DNA of 64,000 nucleotides from Glandiceps talaboti (taxonomy: Eukaryota > Hemichordata > Enteropneusta > Spengelidae). The notes under the pieces were generated by a model. That model was not told where the DNA came from. It saw only the letters and a list, made by a program, of their open reading frames with translations, and did no database searches. Each line of letters opens with the position of its first letter. Position 1 is the stretch's first letter. The position numbers and the translations under genes were made by a program. The DNA is taken from the NCBI RefSeq assembly GCF_964340395.1, contig NC_135549.1:16144342-16208341 (forward strand). The letters run 5' to 3'. Below, piece after piece: positions 9,667 to 28,100 of the stretch.

Positions 9667-12600
9667 TGTGCGTGTATATATCTGTATATCAATGTATATG
9701 TCTAGTAAAAAAAATTGCTCGTAGCCGCGCATTTCACATACACACATATCTAGACTCTGCTTTACGTTTGATATATGTCGGCTGTTCCGAGTAAGGTAAA
9801 CATGACAGTATGCTTGTGTCATTTGTGAAATGGCGAGTAACAAATTATACCTCTGGAGAGAAACTACAGCAAAGCCATCCCTTACACCGAATTAACATGA
9901 ATGATTCAGTAGTTCTTGTGGCAAATTGTCGTAGAATGATTCTACTTTGGTTACAAGTTGAAATAACACACGGAGGCTAAACAAAATTTGCTAGGCCAAT
10001 TATCGCTAATGAAATTCTGCACGGGTCATTGCAAAATCTGTCGGAAGGCCTATTACGTAGAACATTGCACGTTGACTCGGTTAACATATACCGTCGCCCA
10101 GGTAATTACAGAATGCATCGATTACGTAGTATCTTGTGTTACGTTCCAAGCAATAATTTCAAAAACAATTATCTCAATGATAACATTCCTGCCAAACAAT
10201 AAAACAAATTATCTTGCATAGATGTTGTGATAATCATAACCACACAAAGTGCTAATCCGTCGTAGAACACCTTTTTTCGCATGCATGACATTTTTTAATG
10301 ATATTGAATTTCCATTTGATTAAAGATTTAAATAGTTCTTTTATATCTCAACAAGATAGCATGGCATTGCGGGGAGTTATCTTTCAATCCACAAATGTAC
10401 CAAAATGTGGAATCGTTATTTAAAATATGTAACAAAAGAGGGTCAACCTCTAATGTTAAAATTTAACTTCTCTATCAGTAGTGTTACTCACTGATCTCCG
10501 CACCTAGCTGACAGACCATGTAACTACTACTGTATACTCGAATCACTCTCGTATCTCCACTTGTACGCGGGATCACTCAGACTACATACAATGATCATGG
10601 TTAACTTGGAACATTTTATAAGTAGACTGAGAGTAGATGGACCCTCCTTGCCTTGCCTACAGCTCGCTCGCTTCTCTAAAGTGAATCCATACTTTATTCA
10701 AATTTTAAATTCTTATAAACATTCATTATACAATACTACTCAAATGATTGGATGATAAAAATTATTAACACCGTAAATGAATAAACCGAAGAATGTTGTT
10801 GTCAATGTCTTAATTCAATGCAAATAATACTGATAAATATTTATGAAATGTAGCTAAACAATGGGATAGCGCTATTGTTCTTCCAGCTGTCTGTAATTAG
10901 TCATTAGTTGACACTGTTGATCTCTTAGTGTTGTCATCTCAGAATACTATTCGTGAAATGCAAACATTTGTTCTAAGTTCTATTACTTCATGACAGCTGA
11001 GAGAGTTCACTGTGACCTCACGTCACATTAAAACTTTGTTAATATCAGAATTTTTTGTTCTATCACCAGTAACAAATGCACAGCGTCCGAACCAATGAGG
11101 AAATACTACTCTATCACCGGCTACAAAGGTTTGCTAATGACAAATATACTTATACAGCCAAACAAATTCACAAACGCGGGTTATCTTTTCGTGGTTTTGG
11201 CAAATGATATAAACCACCGTCAAGCATTTCTCGAGTTGCTTATTCAACGTTTTTTATGTTGTTGATTAGTCTGCAGAATCTGCCATCAAGTTTTTTTTTC
11301 GGAATCACTATACAATTCTAGGAGACATTTATCAGGTAGTTTATCATCATTTTATTATTATGAACGTGGGATTGTAAAAACAGTGCGGACTCTTCGGGGT
11401 GTCTTCACGTTTTAAGATTAGTAAAATAAACTTAGTCGAGCGAAAAATACATTTTGGATTGAGGTTAGTATAATTGGAGATTCTGACGTGCAAGACTATG
11501 AATTCTATTTAGAACACAGGGTACCGACAATGAAATATGTACAATTTTATTTCAACAGGCGATCGTATTATAAAATTGACAGTTCAGTAATTCAGGGGGG
11601 ATTAGCTTTTGGCGCTGATATAAATCTCTCTAAAACCGTAATGTGCTTAGGATAAACATCTAAATCAGTAGACGGCAGACAGCTACGGATTTGCTTTCAA
11701 GGAGTCTCAGTGAGATAGGAATCAAGGAATGAGAAAATAGCGACGAATCTGACATGTTTTGATTTAACAACTCCCTTTATACCATTGAACACCAATAGCC
11801 CGGTATTAGTAAAAACTACCGATTTCTTTGCCGAAATCTTTTATTGCGCCGATAATTATTTGACACTTTACAACATAATAAGTCAATATAGTGTCAAGCT
11901 AAATTGAAATGAATCAGTTCTCGGGGTTGATGTACAGTAGTATTCAATCTAAAATTGTCTATGTTCCATCCTGATGCATGGTGATACAACTTGAATATAT
12001 CTGCCCTATAGATGACATTACATGTAATTGTACTGTCGATTATTGTCCGTTGCTATAATGAATTGTTTTGGGATGTGAATTTCCTTCACTTTCATACCAA
12101 GTTTTTTCTTCCAAATATTATCAGTCATGGAAGTTCAGAAAAAAAGTGGAATCGCTAAGTTTGGAATGTTGTGCATACAATTGCAGACCGAGATACGATT
12201 ACCGCTGTATATTGACAACTAAAGATTATAAACCTCCATCAATGTCGTGACATAATCATACTAAACTTTCCATATTTCAGTTAGTATAATTGTTTTCTTG
12301 AAGATAGCCACGTAATTAACTGCTCGGTTGTCTGAATGAGTTATACATTAATCCCCACTCCTGGGGAACATCCATCGATAGGCTGGCCCTCAGTTTAGTA
12401 TCGTAGTTCAGTTTATGTTTTATTATATGTCACTTATATTGGACAACCCAGTCATGCATTTTTTCCAATGGAGAAAGTGATGATGACGTAGCGGTCCGTA
12501 TATTCCGTTACTGACCGAAATGGACCCAGAACTTTCTTCTTATTGACTGAAATCAACCTGGAACTATTTTGACATGTAGAAACAAAACGCACATTTCTGT

Positions 12601-12690
12601 ACATCAAAAACAACATTTAATTGTGAGGACTACACGAGGCATGGTAAGGGAAAAATGAGAACAAAATCCCCAACACGACTGAATTGTAAG
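9667..12690. other. No gene recognised
   Basis: Non-coding by inspection. The frames at 9988-10221 and 10561-10755 are short and unlike known proteins. Confidence 0.55.
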
Positions 12691-12849
12691 TTATTTATAC
12701 AATCATGTATATCTGAGTTGTCTTGGTCTGATATTTATACAATCATATATATCTGAGTTGTCTTGGTCTGATATTTATACAATCATATATATCTGAGTTG
12801 TCTTGGTCTGATATTTATACAATCATATATATCTGAGTTGTCTTGGTCG
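12691..12849. repeat. Minisatellite, 40-bp unit, four copies
   Basis: Four head-to-tail units with period exactly 40 bp, each containing 'ttatacaatcat(a/g)tatat' and 'ctgagttgtcttggtc'. The first unit differs at two positions. The last three are identical apart from the end of the final unit. Confidence 0.97.
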
Positions 12850-18677
<5,828 letters not shown>

Positions 18678-18956
18678 ATGGCAACTCTTAGAACGGATAG
18701 TGAACATTATTTACCAGCCAAGTTGAACAAAACATATGGAAGATATACTCTGGTCGTTCTACATCACGACAACGCGCGTCTATGTCACTATACAATGCGT
18801 GTCTACGTCACTGGTTCTGCTGTGTTCGAAATGTTGCCATTACCTTCCTATGTTATTCTGATTCAAATATGTTTCTTCATTCAGCCAGAAAATACTCATG
18901 GCCTAAGGGTTGCTACCACTCGTCTAGCGACTCGCATTGACAAAGGCCTCTTATAG
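18678..18956 (+). pseudogene. mariner-like transposase fragment (decayed)
   Basis: This 92-codon frame carries landmarks of the C-terminal half of a mariner (Tc1/mariner superfamily) DDE/D transposase: DSEHYL near residue 7, then VVLHHDNAR (residues 26-34, with the second catalytic Asp at residue 31), then MLPLPSY (52-58), where mariners have a 'LPHPPYSPDL' block. In the 34-residue-spacing subtype the third catalytic Asp would fall at residue 66; here that residue is Phe. The expected 'YSPDLAPSDF' stretch keeps only its Tyr and final Phe. The N-terminal DNA-binding half is absent upstream in any frame I checked, and I saw no terminal inverted repeats. It is an old dead copy. Assignment rests on short motifs with correct spacing. 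Confidence 0.62.
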
Positions 18957-21900
18957 GTCACACACGTACTTTCCTTGACTGAACGACGAAAAATATTGGG
19001 GAATAACATCTAATTATATTCAGGCCATATATGAATATTATTAATTCATATGAATCGCTTAACCGTCTGTGATTTTATTCTCAATTAATGTTGAGTCAAT
19101 GTGAATGCAGGAGTCTAATTTGGATACGGGATAGTGTCTCTTTCCTACAATAGACTGAAATACTTTATCAATATTAGTCTCCATAGTTAAAACCAAGAAT
19201 TGTAATTTGTTTATTTAATTTATGATTAAGATGGAAAAGCTAAAATTATATTTGTTTTGTTACATCTAGTAGACATTTTGAATTCTCTGCGGAAGGACTT
19301 CTTTTGAAAGTGTAACTTTTCTTGCTTTGTTGTATTGTTTTATTTACTTGTACTGTTAAAGACTATGCTCTCAACTTTCAGTAGTTTGTGAATTACATTT
19401 GACAGGTGGTGGATAGTTAGTTCTGATGGAGGCTACTTCACTACAGTATATACACGACCGTTCAAAAGCAAAGACGTATGCAGTGTCGTGTCCATGTCAG
19501 TGTTGAACATGAGCCAACTTTTCTTCAATACAAACCGATGCCACAAATTAATACGCTTGATAGGCCATTTCATATGTGAGCGAAGGATACCCTTGAACTC
19601 GTGAATACATACCATTAGTAAGAGTGTTATTTTTAGAATCAAAGCCGAAATTGAAAATCAGGCGATAGTTGTAGAACTTTGATATTTTAATAAAGGCACC
19701 CCTTTGCTGATCACAGCATGTTTTTATTTCTTAGTCCATGACATTTCTATCATTCGTGTAGATGGAGTACTACTGGCAAACTGAGTATAGATTTCCTGTA
19801 GTTGCGAAACGTACGTGTCATTAAGTAGGATTCTCCTACCACGCAATCAATCTGACCCGTGTGGAACTTCATCGGGTATTAACTCGCTAATCTACTTACA
19901 AGCTTTCGTTTTCCATTTTCATCAAATTAGTAGATCTATACCAGATTTGTTAATGTTACTTTATAATCACAAAATCGAAATTGATTGTAATGAAAGAAAT
20001 TGAAATGGTCATCCCAAACTACAACTACACAAGAACTGCTCAATAAACGCGTATAACGTTTCTTTTCTTTTTCATTTAAATATTTAATACTGCGATAGAC
20101 AGTTACATCATTCTGCCTTATGTTGCCAGGAAGATCTGTATTTGGTTAATTTACGACATCTATTAATTGAAACCATCAACTCAATGTTCATTTGCAGAGG
20201 TTATTCTTTTTCATGGTGTAATCTTTTTTAATTTCATGTTTCAATATTAAAGGAATATAGCTTATGGAGAACAGTACCTTAGCCTGTGGGGGGCAGTCTG
20301 TCTTGTACGCTGGCTTAACTTTGAATAAAAATGTGTCCGGTTACAAATTGAAGCTTTTTGCAGCATAGCGAATTAAAAATTATTTGTGCAGGAAAAAAGT
20401 TCAAAAGAAGTGCGCATATGCACTGTACATTTTCCGCGAGTAACAGTAGTCTTGAAAGTCTCCTTCATTTGAAGACACCAAGTCGCAATAATGTCAGAGA
20501 GTGGAACTCCAAAAAAATCGACGTCGGGTCCAGCAGTCTATTTTGACATTTGTCAGGAAACAGACAGGGTAAGCATACCATTTTGTATCACGTCAAAGGA
20601 AAAAGTCGTTCAACGTGAGGTCGCCTACTGCATGCAGTGACTCCAAAGATGCGCTCGATCTCATTTACATCTTGTTCCTTATATTAGGACATTTACTGAT
20701 AAAACCGCTGATCTCTTTTTGGAATATTTGGTGGCCCTGAAAAACTATTAAACTAGGTACGCAGTTTAAGATCCACTCTTTGAAGATCCACTTTCAATTG
20801 TGTTCGACGTTGTCTTTGGTTGAAATGTCGTTTGATATAATCATCTCATTGCGCTGTTTATTGTTTCTCCTTTTCAAGAAACTTCTCCCCAAACATAATC
20901 CAAGCCGTTTCAATAAACACTGTTTTATGTAATTGAAATAAAAACCATAATTTAAAATCACAATCGAAATGAAATAAACATGACAATAAAACTGACTGTG
21001 ACAGCCTACGAAAATGACAATTTGAGTTGAAAAGTGCAATTTTTTTAATTTGAAATATCTGTTGTCATATATTTCTTTTATTTCAATGTGTCTGTCAATA
21101 ACGTATGTCTCCGATAAAGTTGTCACAGCACTCTCACTGTCTCCTCATATAGTGACAACAGAGATGACTATTTACTTTAAATATATCATATTTCACCAAC
21201 ATATCACATGAAAATCGAAAAGCACCGACTTCCATTGAGGAGTATTAAAAACACACTGTCATTTAGCAATGTATAGGTTCGTTGAGTAAACATCCAGTAC
21301 TTAGGGAAACATAGCTGTTACACACAAAAACAACATGAAAGCATTTTTTTGTAACACGAAGTCTTATTGACGCAGTGGTAATGTGGACTTCATTATATAT
21401 TGAGCTTTATCTTGAAATATAATCTCATGTAAATGTTAACGGAGGTCCTACAGGATAAGTTCTTGGGAAGTCCAATATTAGTCTTTACTCGTGTCTACAC
21501 AAGGGAATTTCAAGAGAATGGTAATCGATACAGAACTAAGTATTGTCATACTGTACGATGTCTCTATCTAATTCCCAGTATGTACGTCTGTCCTGACTGA
21601 CTGACAGTCAAAGTATGGGGATAAAAGTTCATGTCGTGATAATCAAGGGACAAGGTAAAATGTAATACGCACGACATTAATACATAGCTGAAACACATTA
21701 TATGGGACGTATATAGTGTGTGTTTACTATACTTTAATGATAAAAAAGGATTTTGTAAAAGTAATTGTTGTACGTTTTGATTACTTCTTACTCTAAGCTT
21801 AGATTAAGAATTAAAGAGAATTTGTCTAATAACTGCTGAGTTTGTATACATAAATACATTATTTGAATTTATTTACTTTTTATTTATACGTTTATGTTGT

Positions 21901-23715
21901 ACTTTCAACTTTTAATTTGTATGTTATGTAATTAATAGTTTGACTTAAAATTTCGAAGCGTAACTTCTTTGCAAAAGCAGATAAAATACATAAAATACTC
22001 TTACACTAACCGAGTGTCTCAATTCTTCTTGAGATTATTTAGAACTCGGTCGTTGGTCCCTGAACAAATCCAACTTTGACAGTAAGTATTTTCGTCTTTT
22101 GAATAGATGATGACAGGGTACGATTTCTAACAGAGATTTTGAAGTCACGATTTTTTTTATCACCCAGTATAAGAGGAATAAGCAGCTTTACAAATGTCAT
22201 TTTGTATGAACAAATTATCTTTAAAAACTTAAAATAGAAATAATCACCAACTAAGATATCATAATTACAAGTAAATAATTATTAACCTAATGTTTGGATA
22301 GCAGAACAACCTTTTCAACAGGAAATTGGATCCTGGGGGCTACTGCCCTCTTCAAACCACGTAACAAACCCATAAGGTAATAGATGTTTACCGGATATTG
22401 AATCTGAAGCAATGGGGAAATAGTGAAGTGGGACTACTTCTGTCACATGAGAACATACTTTAACTTTGTTTAGCTTTATCTCGAAGAGAGAGAAAACGAC
22501 ACCCTGTGCTTTTATATGAAATTTGAAGGTCGACATTATTGAAAAGTATCTACACAAATTGTGTTGTTAATCCAAAAACGCATTTGTTGAAATTCTCACA
22601 CACTTACACAGTGTTACTTAATATTATATCAACACGACTACGAAGTGCAATTAATGCAAGAGAGAGCCACTTGGTGGTGAGATGTTTTATAATATTTCAA
22701 CATTTAGATTTTTTTCTAAAGTGATTCTTCTATTTTTAAAACATTCAAAAGCGTTGTACAATAAGACAAAGGAGATATAAACAATAGAATTCCACAGTCT
22801 CGGACCACAGACGGCAAAACCCCTATCATTCGCCTTATTATAAGATCGTTGAAATACAAGATGAGTAATTGTTTAGCTGTAGTATGAACGATAAATTTGT
22901 ATTTTTTTACCAAATATGTAAAGGTTGATTGCGTTCGCACGACGTACAAGACAACGAATTGCATTCTACAGAGAGAGCATGCATACTTTATACTGTAGTA
23001 TACGCAGATGAAAAGCGCATAGAAAAGAAAGTGTTAAACAATGAACTAAAAATATAGCAATTCACGGGGGGGGGACAAACACAATACATCATCAATCTAA
23101 TCTTGAATTATTTACTCCATAAAATATTCATTATTGGAAATTTTGAAAAGGCTTCGCTTGATACTAACAAAACAGCACACATGTCTGATCTTTATATTTA
23201 GTAGTCTGTTCTCTGACAGTTTGTTCAGTATTTTGCTATATACGTGTTGTTCACATTCCCACGTTGTTGCATATTTGTACGTCATTTCTATAAAAAAAAA
23301 TAATTCAGTAAATCAAACTTTTATGGATAATAGTGGATTCGTATTTAGGTCAGTCATATAATTTCTTGACATATTCTTCAGTTGATAATAATTGCATTCG
23401 ACGGCCACTGAATGTGCTATTATGACAGACATAGGGAGACCCTTTTACCTTAATACTAAGGCGAGGGAGAGAAAAACAATAAGTATGTTTCCAATAACAT
23501 GACCTCAGCGTATAGGGTAGATAGGTTTGGATTGATTTTATGTTAGCTTTTTAATTGTTTTTATTTTTTGAAAAACATTGCTTCGACCCAGAACCAAACA
23601 AAGTGTCGGTCAGAATAGTACCCCTTTTGTGACACTCTTTGATGAAATATGTACTATATACATCACTTGGGAATGAAAACAGACTTAAATAATTTCTTAT
23701 CTTTTTGTCTTAAAT
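18957..23715. other. No gene recognised
   Basis: Scattered frames up to 110 codons (for example minus strand 20794-21126) are low in complexity and unlike known proteins. There is a G-run near 23066-23074. Confidence 0.5.
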
Positions 23716-23782
23716 GTTTAAAAAATATTTAGGGTCGGCGGCTTAAACTTTGGTCGGTCGGGTTATCGAACACATATATATT
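23716..23782 (+). repeat. MITE-like family M, partial copy 4
   Basis: The block 'tttagggtc..cg', then 'cttaaac', then 'ggtcggtcgggtta' is the reverse complement of 34966-35030 in copy 3, with a few differences. Only this end of the element is recognisable. Confidence 0.6.
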
Positions 23783-24056
23783 TTTTGTTGTTGACTAACT
23801 TTCACACTTAAACAATTTGGTGACTAGCTATTGTTTTCCATCATCGAACTGTGTCTGAAACTATCGAACCACAACAGCTGTGTATGCGATGTTGAACTTC
23901 TACGACTGGAACATGCCGTGTCTAGGTGTACACTTAACATATAATATAACGTTACTCTTGACATTTCGTGGTTCATGCATTTGTAGGTTATCAAGTTAAC
24001 TGTGTTTTTTAGGTTTTGGGAGGGTTGTTTTGTTTTTGTTTGTGTTTTGTTGTGGG

Positions 24057-24082
24057 TTTTTTTTTTTTTTTTGGGGGGGGGG
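24057..24082. repeat. Poly-T / poly-G tract
   Basis: A run of 16 T followed by 10 G. Confidence 0.95.
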
Positions 24083-25076
24083 TGTTGACAAGGTAGTAAA
24101 CAGAACCGCAGCTAACGTTAAATTTCATCATTTTCTGGACGTCACTTAAGCTAGTACACAGTCAATGAACTTTCTCGAAAGCCCCGGACAATGTTTGTAC
24201 TGTAAGCTAACATTCAAACGTTTTCCAATACCCGTATTATGATAAAGGTCATGGAAATAATAGGTGGTAAAAGCATAACAAGTGGCAGCTGGTCTTTCGA
24301 CAAGGATCTGGGTCTAGTGCTACAAGCACCTTTGTCGACAGAGACTACTGTAAGCTTATATATTTATAGATTGGTAGATGCTGTTGACTTTATTTTGCAT
24401 TTATATCTTGTTCCATTCTACCTATCTATGGCTAGCTAGAGTCTTTGTGGTATTGTTAAGTAGGGTTGCCTATACAATGGCGTATACCAAGTATATGATG
24501 TAAACGTTAGCGTGCAGTATAACTAGTATTAAGTTGTGGTTAATGATCAAGGGAGACATATTTTGAGGATAATGCCTGACTACAAATACTTCGAGTATAT
24601 GACCCTTTGACCACGTTTTGGGGTATGTATTAAACAAACTTGTGAATAACTTCATAAAAAAGGTATCATTTGTTATCATCGATATCACCGCCATTAGGCA
24701 TGAATGTAAATTTAAACCTACAAGATTCATTTGCGAGGATGTCGAAAAGTATCTTGTAGCATGCCTTATATAGCTTTTCAATTGACAAGGTATTTTTTAC
24801 AGATATAATTAAGGAATGTCACATTCTGTGAATGAAATTGATTCTAAGACAGAGAATCTTAAATTCATGTATAAATATTCAATATATAAGCCAGTTAGTC
24901 TGAAACATTAAAGTTTGATATAGAACATCGATTGGCTCGGTAAAACAGCCACATTTCGTCGTCTAGCGCGAAAAATTGTCAATAACATTGCTATTTTCTT
25001 TGTTTAAGTTAGGGGATCCCCCACCACCTCATGCTTAAATAAATTAAAATGTAACAATTATTGAAAAGAATGTTCT

Positions 25077-25165
25077 AGCCAGACGATAAACTGTAGCAAT
25101 GTTAGTATGGAGGGGGGGGGGGGGTTGTCGCGCCAGTCGATAATATGTAGCAATATTATGTGGAG
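25077..25165 (+). repeat. Diverged tandem repeat family T, site 1
   Basis: Two related units, 'ccagacgata..ctgtagcaatgtta' and 'ccagtcgata..atgtagcaatatta', each followed by 'tggag'. They are separated by a 13-G run (25112-25124). The same unit recurs at 62435-62533. Confidence 0.6.
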
Positions 25166-28100
25166 TTAAAAGACTGGGTTCTATTGTAAATAACCTCCAT
25201 ACCTCTAACAGTCAGAAGTTAAACCACATCTCATTTCAATCAATCTTTCTATGTACATCACAAACCGTCAATATTCATGTGACAACAGAAAGATGCCATT
25301 CATTTTATTCGAGCTTTATAGAATACATGACGTGGCTGTTGGGTTGCAATTGGGTTCACCTATTTCATAATTCATACCTGCCTACGTGTTATATTGTGTA
25401 TGAAGATATTAAAGTATTCGAGGCAACAAACAGATACAGTGGTACGGCAAGCTGTAATCCCGCACCCATCCTTATGGGGATAACGTATTAGTTACTCGGT
25501 AGAATTTGATAGAGACGTGTGTTTAGCAACCGATGGTTTATTATGCAAGTATATATAAAAATGATATGTCTAGAATGTTTTAATTCATATATCTGTAAGT
25601 AATTCCAAGTTTATGGTCACAATTAAAAATAGTATCGTTTGGATGACGTCAATGATAGATATATATATGATATTCGAAATAATTGCTTTTTTGACCCTGA
25701 TTTATTGTCGTGGCAACCCTGTCGTTGTTGTCAACCGATTAAAATGTAGCGATCGGAAGATAGTAGATGACATATTGATGCATCATTCTATTCGTTTCTG
25801 GTTATCCCCCAAAAATCACATCTGTGTTCAATGCATATACGCTGAAATTTGCGTCTATTTTAAGAGAATGTTTCACTTTATAACATGTAATCACTAACTC
25901 TAGAGATGGTCCACTTTTAGGGATTTACAAAAAAACCACATCTGCGATTTTCTAATTTGTATGGATATGGAACTGGGTCAGGTATTAACAACGTAATCTG
26001 ACGTTGCCATTACATGTTTACATCACGGCTACATGTGTATGCCGTACTATATGTTGGAATACTGTAGATTTACTAAAAACCATTGCATTATATTAAATGT
26101 AATTTACTAAAGGAATAGTGAAAAGACGGATTTGTTAAGTACAATGTTTGCGTATTTTCAGTTCATATTATGTTGCTTTAAATCATTTTCACGTGGAGAT
26201 AATCTACACACGTTGTAGTGGTTTGCATTCTCATGCAAGATTATCATTTCTATCGATTCTACGATCCCATCTGAGCTTGGTATGTATTCACAAAATGCCT
26301 TGTCACCGTGAAAAAAACCCCACGTCTATTGGCACGTATACATTCTGTTGAAAAACTATCCAGCCCTTTGGTGAATCTTACCCACAACTAGAATCAATAA
26401 CGAGTAATGTCTCACGTTTTCAATATCCTATAGCATAGCTTTGTCGATCTTTAAAAAGGATCTATATATGTGAAATGAAAAAAAAAACGTGATACATATT
26501 TGTGCAATGTTATCGACATAGCACGTAAAAGTTGGAGGATTTCAATAAACAACCTATCTATCACTCAATGAAGGTCACAAAATAGATTTCCTGTGAAGAC
26601 TATTGGCATAATCCATTACAGTTCAGGTCAGTGCAATATGACGTATCTGCTCTGTAGTTATTGACATGGTGTATGAAAGAAAATTCAAATATCTAGAAAT
26701 GAAGCATTGTGAGCCTTTCGTGCTTTGACTGACTTCAAAGTCATTTGTACGTTTTTTAAGCTAAATATGATCATTTTACGGTTTTACTAGACACATGAGT
26801 AAAAAAATGATTAAGTCAATAGATTTATTACTTTACTTGATTCCAAATTTAATGTTGAGATATTGTATTATTTTAAATGTATGGTGTTTTACATCGGGAG
26901 ATACCTGCCATTACATTATTTTAAAGGTTTGATCTATTAGTTAGTAAGAAAATAATTATGTAGGGTACGACTTGTAAGCATATAGAATGACAAGTAGTTA
27001 TCATCACTCCCGTCGTTAATTGGTCTGGGTTTTGGGATAGCATATTCAAGATTGGATTATCATAAGTCGTTAAATAGCATTAACTGTATGTAAGATTAAT
27101 TAATCCCCATGGAGCGGAACGTTTCAGTTACGATGGCGACATTCAACTGTGCCATCGACAACAAGTTCTGAAGCTCCGCACTCGTAAGAGCGAAGGATAT
27201 ATATACCGTCAACGACTGAATGGGAATCAGTATAAACTTTGACGAGTTTAATATATATTGATTAGTAATTTGTCTCGGAAAAGCGCAGCGTGATTAAGCT
27301 TTGTTTCACTAGTGCTAGTTTTATGGGGGGAAATGTGAGAATTGACAAGTTCGAGAGTTCATTGACTGGCTAGGGAACGACACTCACCTGGAAAATGTAG
27401 GACAATAGACAGTTTCAAAGAGGTAAATCTTGAGACGTTTCTGCGTATGACTTAAAGACGTTCATCAAATAATCTTACTTGAGTCATCTGATCAAACATT
27501 AAGAAATGTATTCAGTAGTGTCACGATATACACAATTTGTTCGTGAGAGGTAAATTGTTTGATCCTCGAGGTCAAATCGACGATAGCAAGGGACACAATG
27601 TTTGAGATAGCAAAGAGATTTGAGCTCGTTCTGTATAGTAGTAGACATGCCTGATAGAATGTAGTGTGTGGATATTTTACAAGCCATGAAATACGTGCAA
27701 CTGAAAGATCTTCTAGCGTGTAACGAAAACAAACAGCATTCGAATTCTGCCATGTGCGTGGGCAAGGGGATGGAGCTTTACAATATGTGAAAAGAATGGC
27801 TGGAGGCAGCTTCTTTCACGATGTATGTGAACAACTCTTGCATTTCTAACACGTTCCCAACAACGGCCGTTTTCTTCAGATAAAGCTAAGGGTGTTCCTT
27901 TTGACTACATGATGTAGAGTTACTTTTTAAATTTGATATATGATATATTCTCTCACGATAAAAAATTAATCAGACCGATGCATTCTAGTACATTGTTTCA
28001 AACACAGTTAACAATGGTGTGTACATCTAATTGTGAGGTTTCAGAAAGGGGAAGGGGACATATTAACAGAAAAATTCTCAAAGGCAAACTGTATCGACGG

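Noticed and set aside
20794-21126. 110-codon minus-strand frame
   Set aside because: Composition is driven by AT-rich codons (Ile, Phe, Asn, Tyr, Lys), with no motifs and no conserved-looking blocks.
24470-24781. 103-codon minus-strand frame with ATG start
   Set aside because: The translation is compositionally ordinary for AT-rich DNA and matches no family I know. A frame of this length is expected by chance in 64 kb over six frames.
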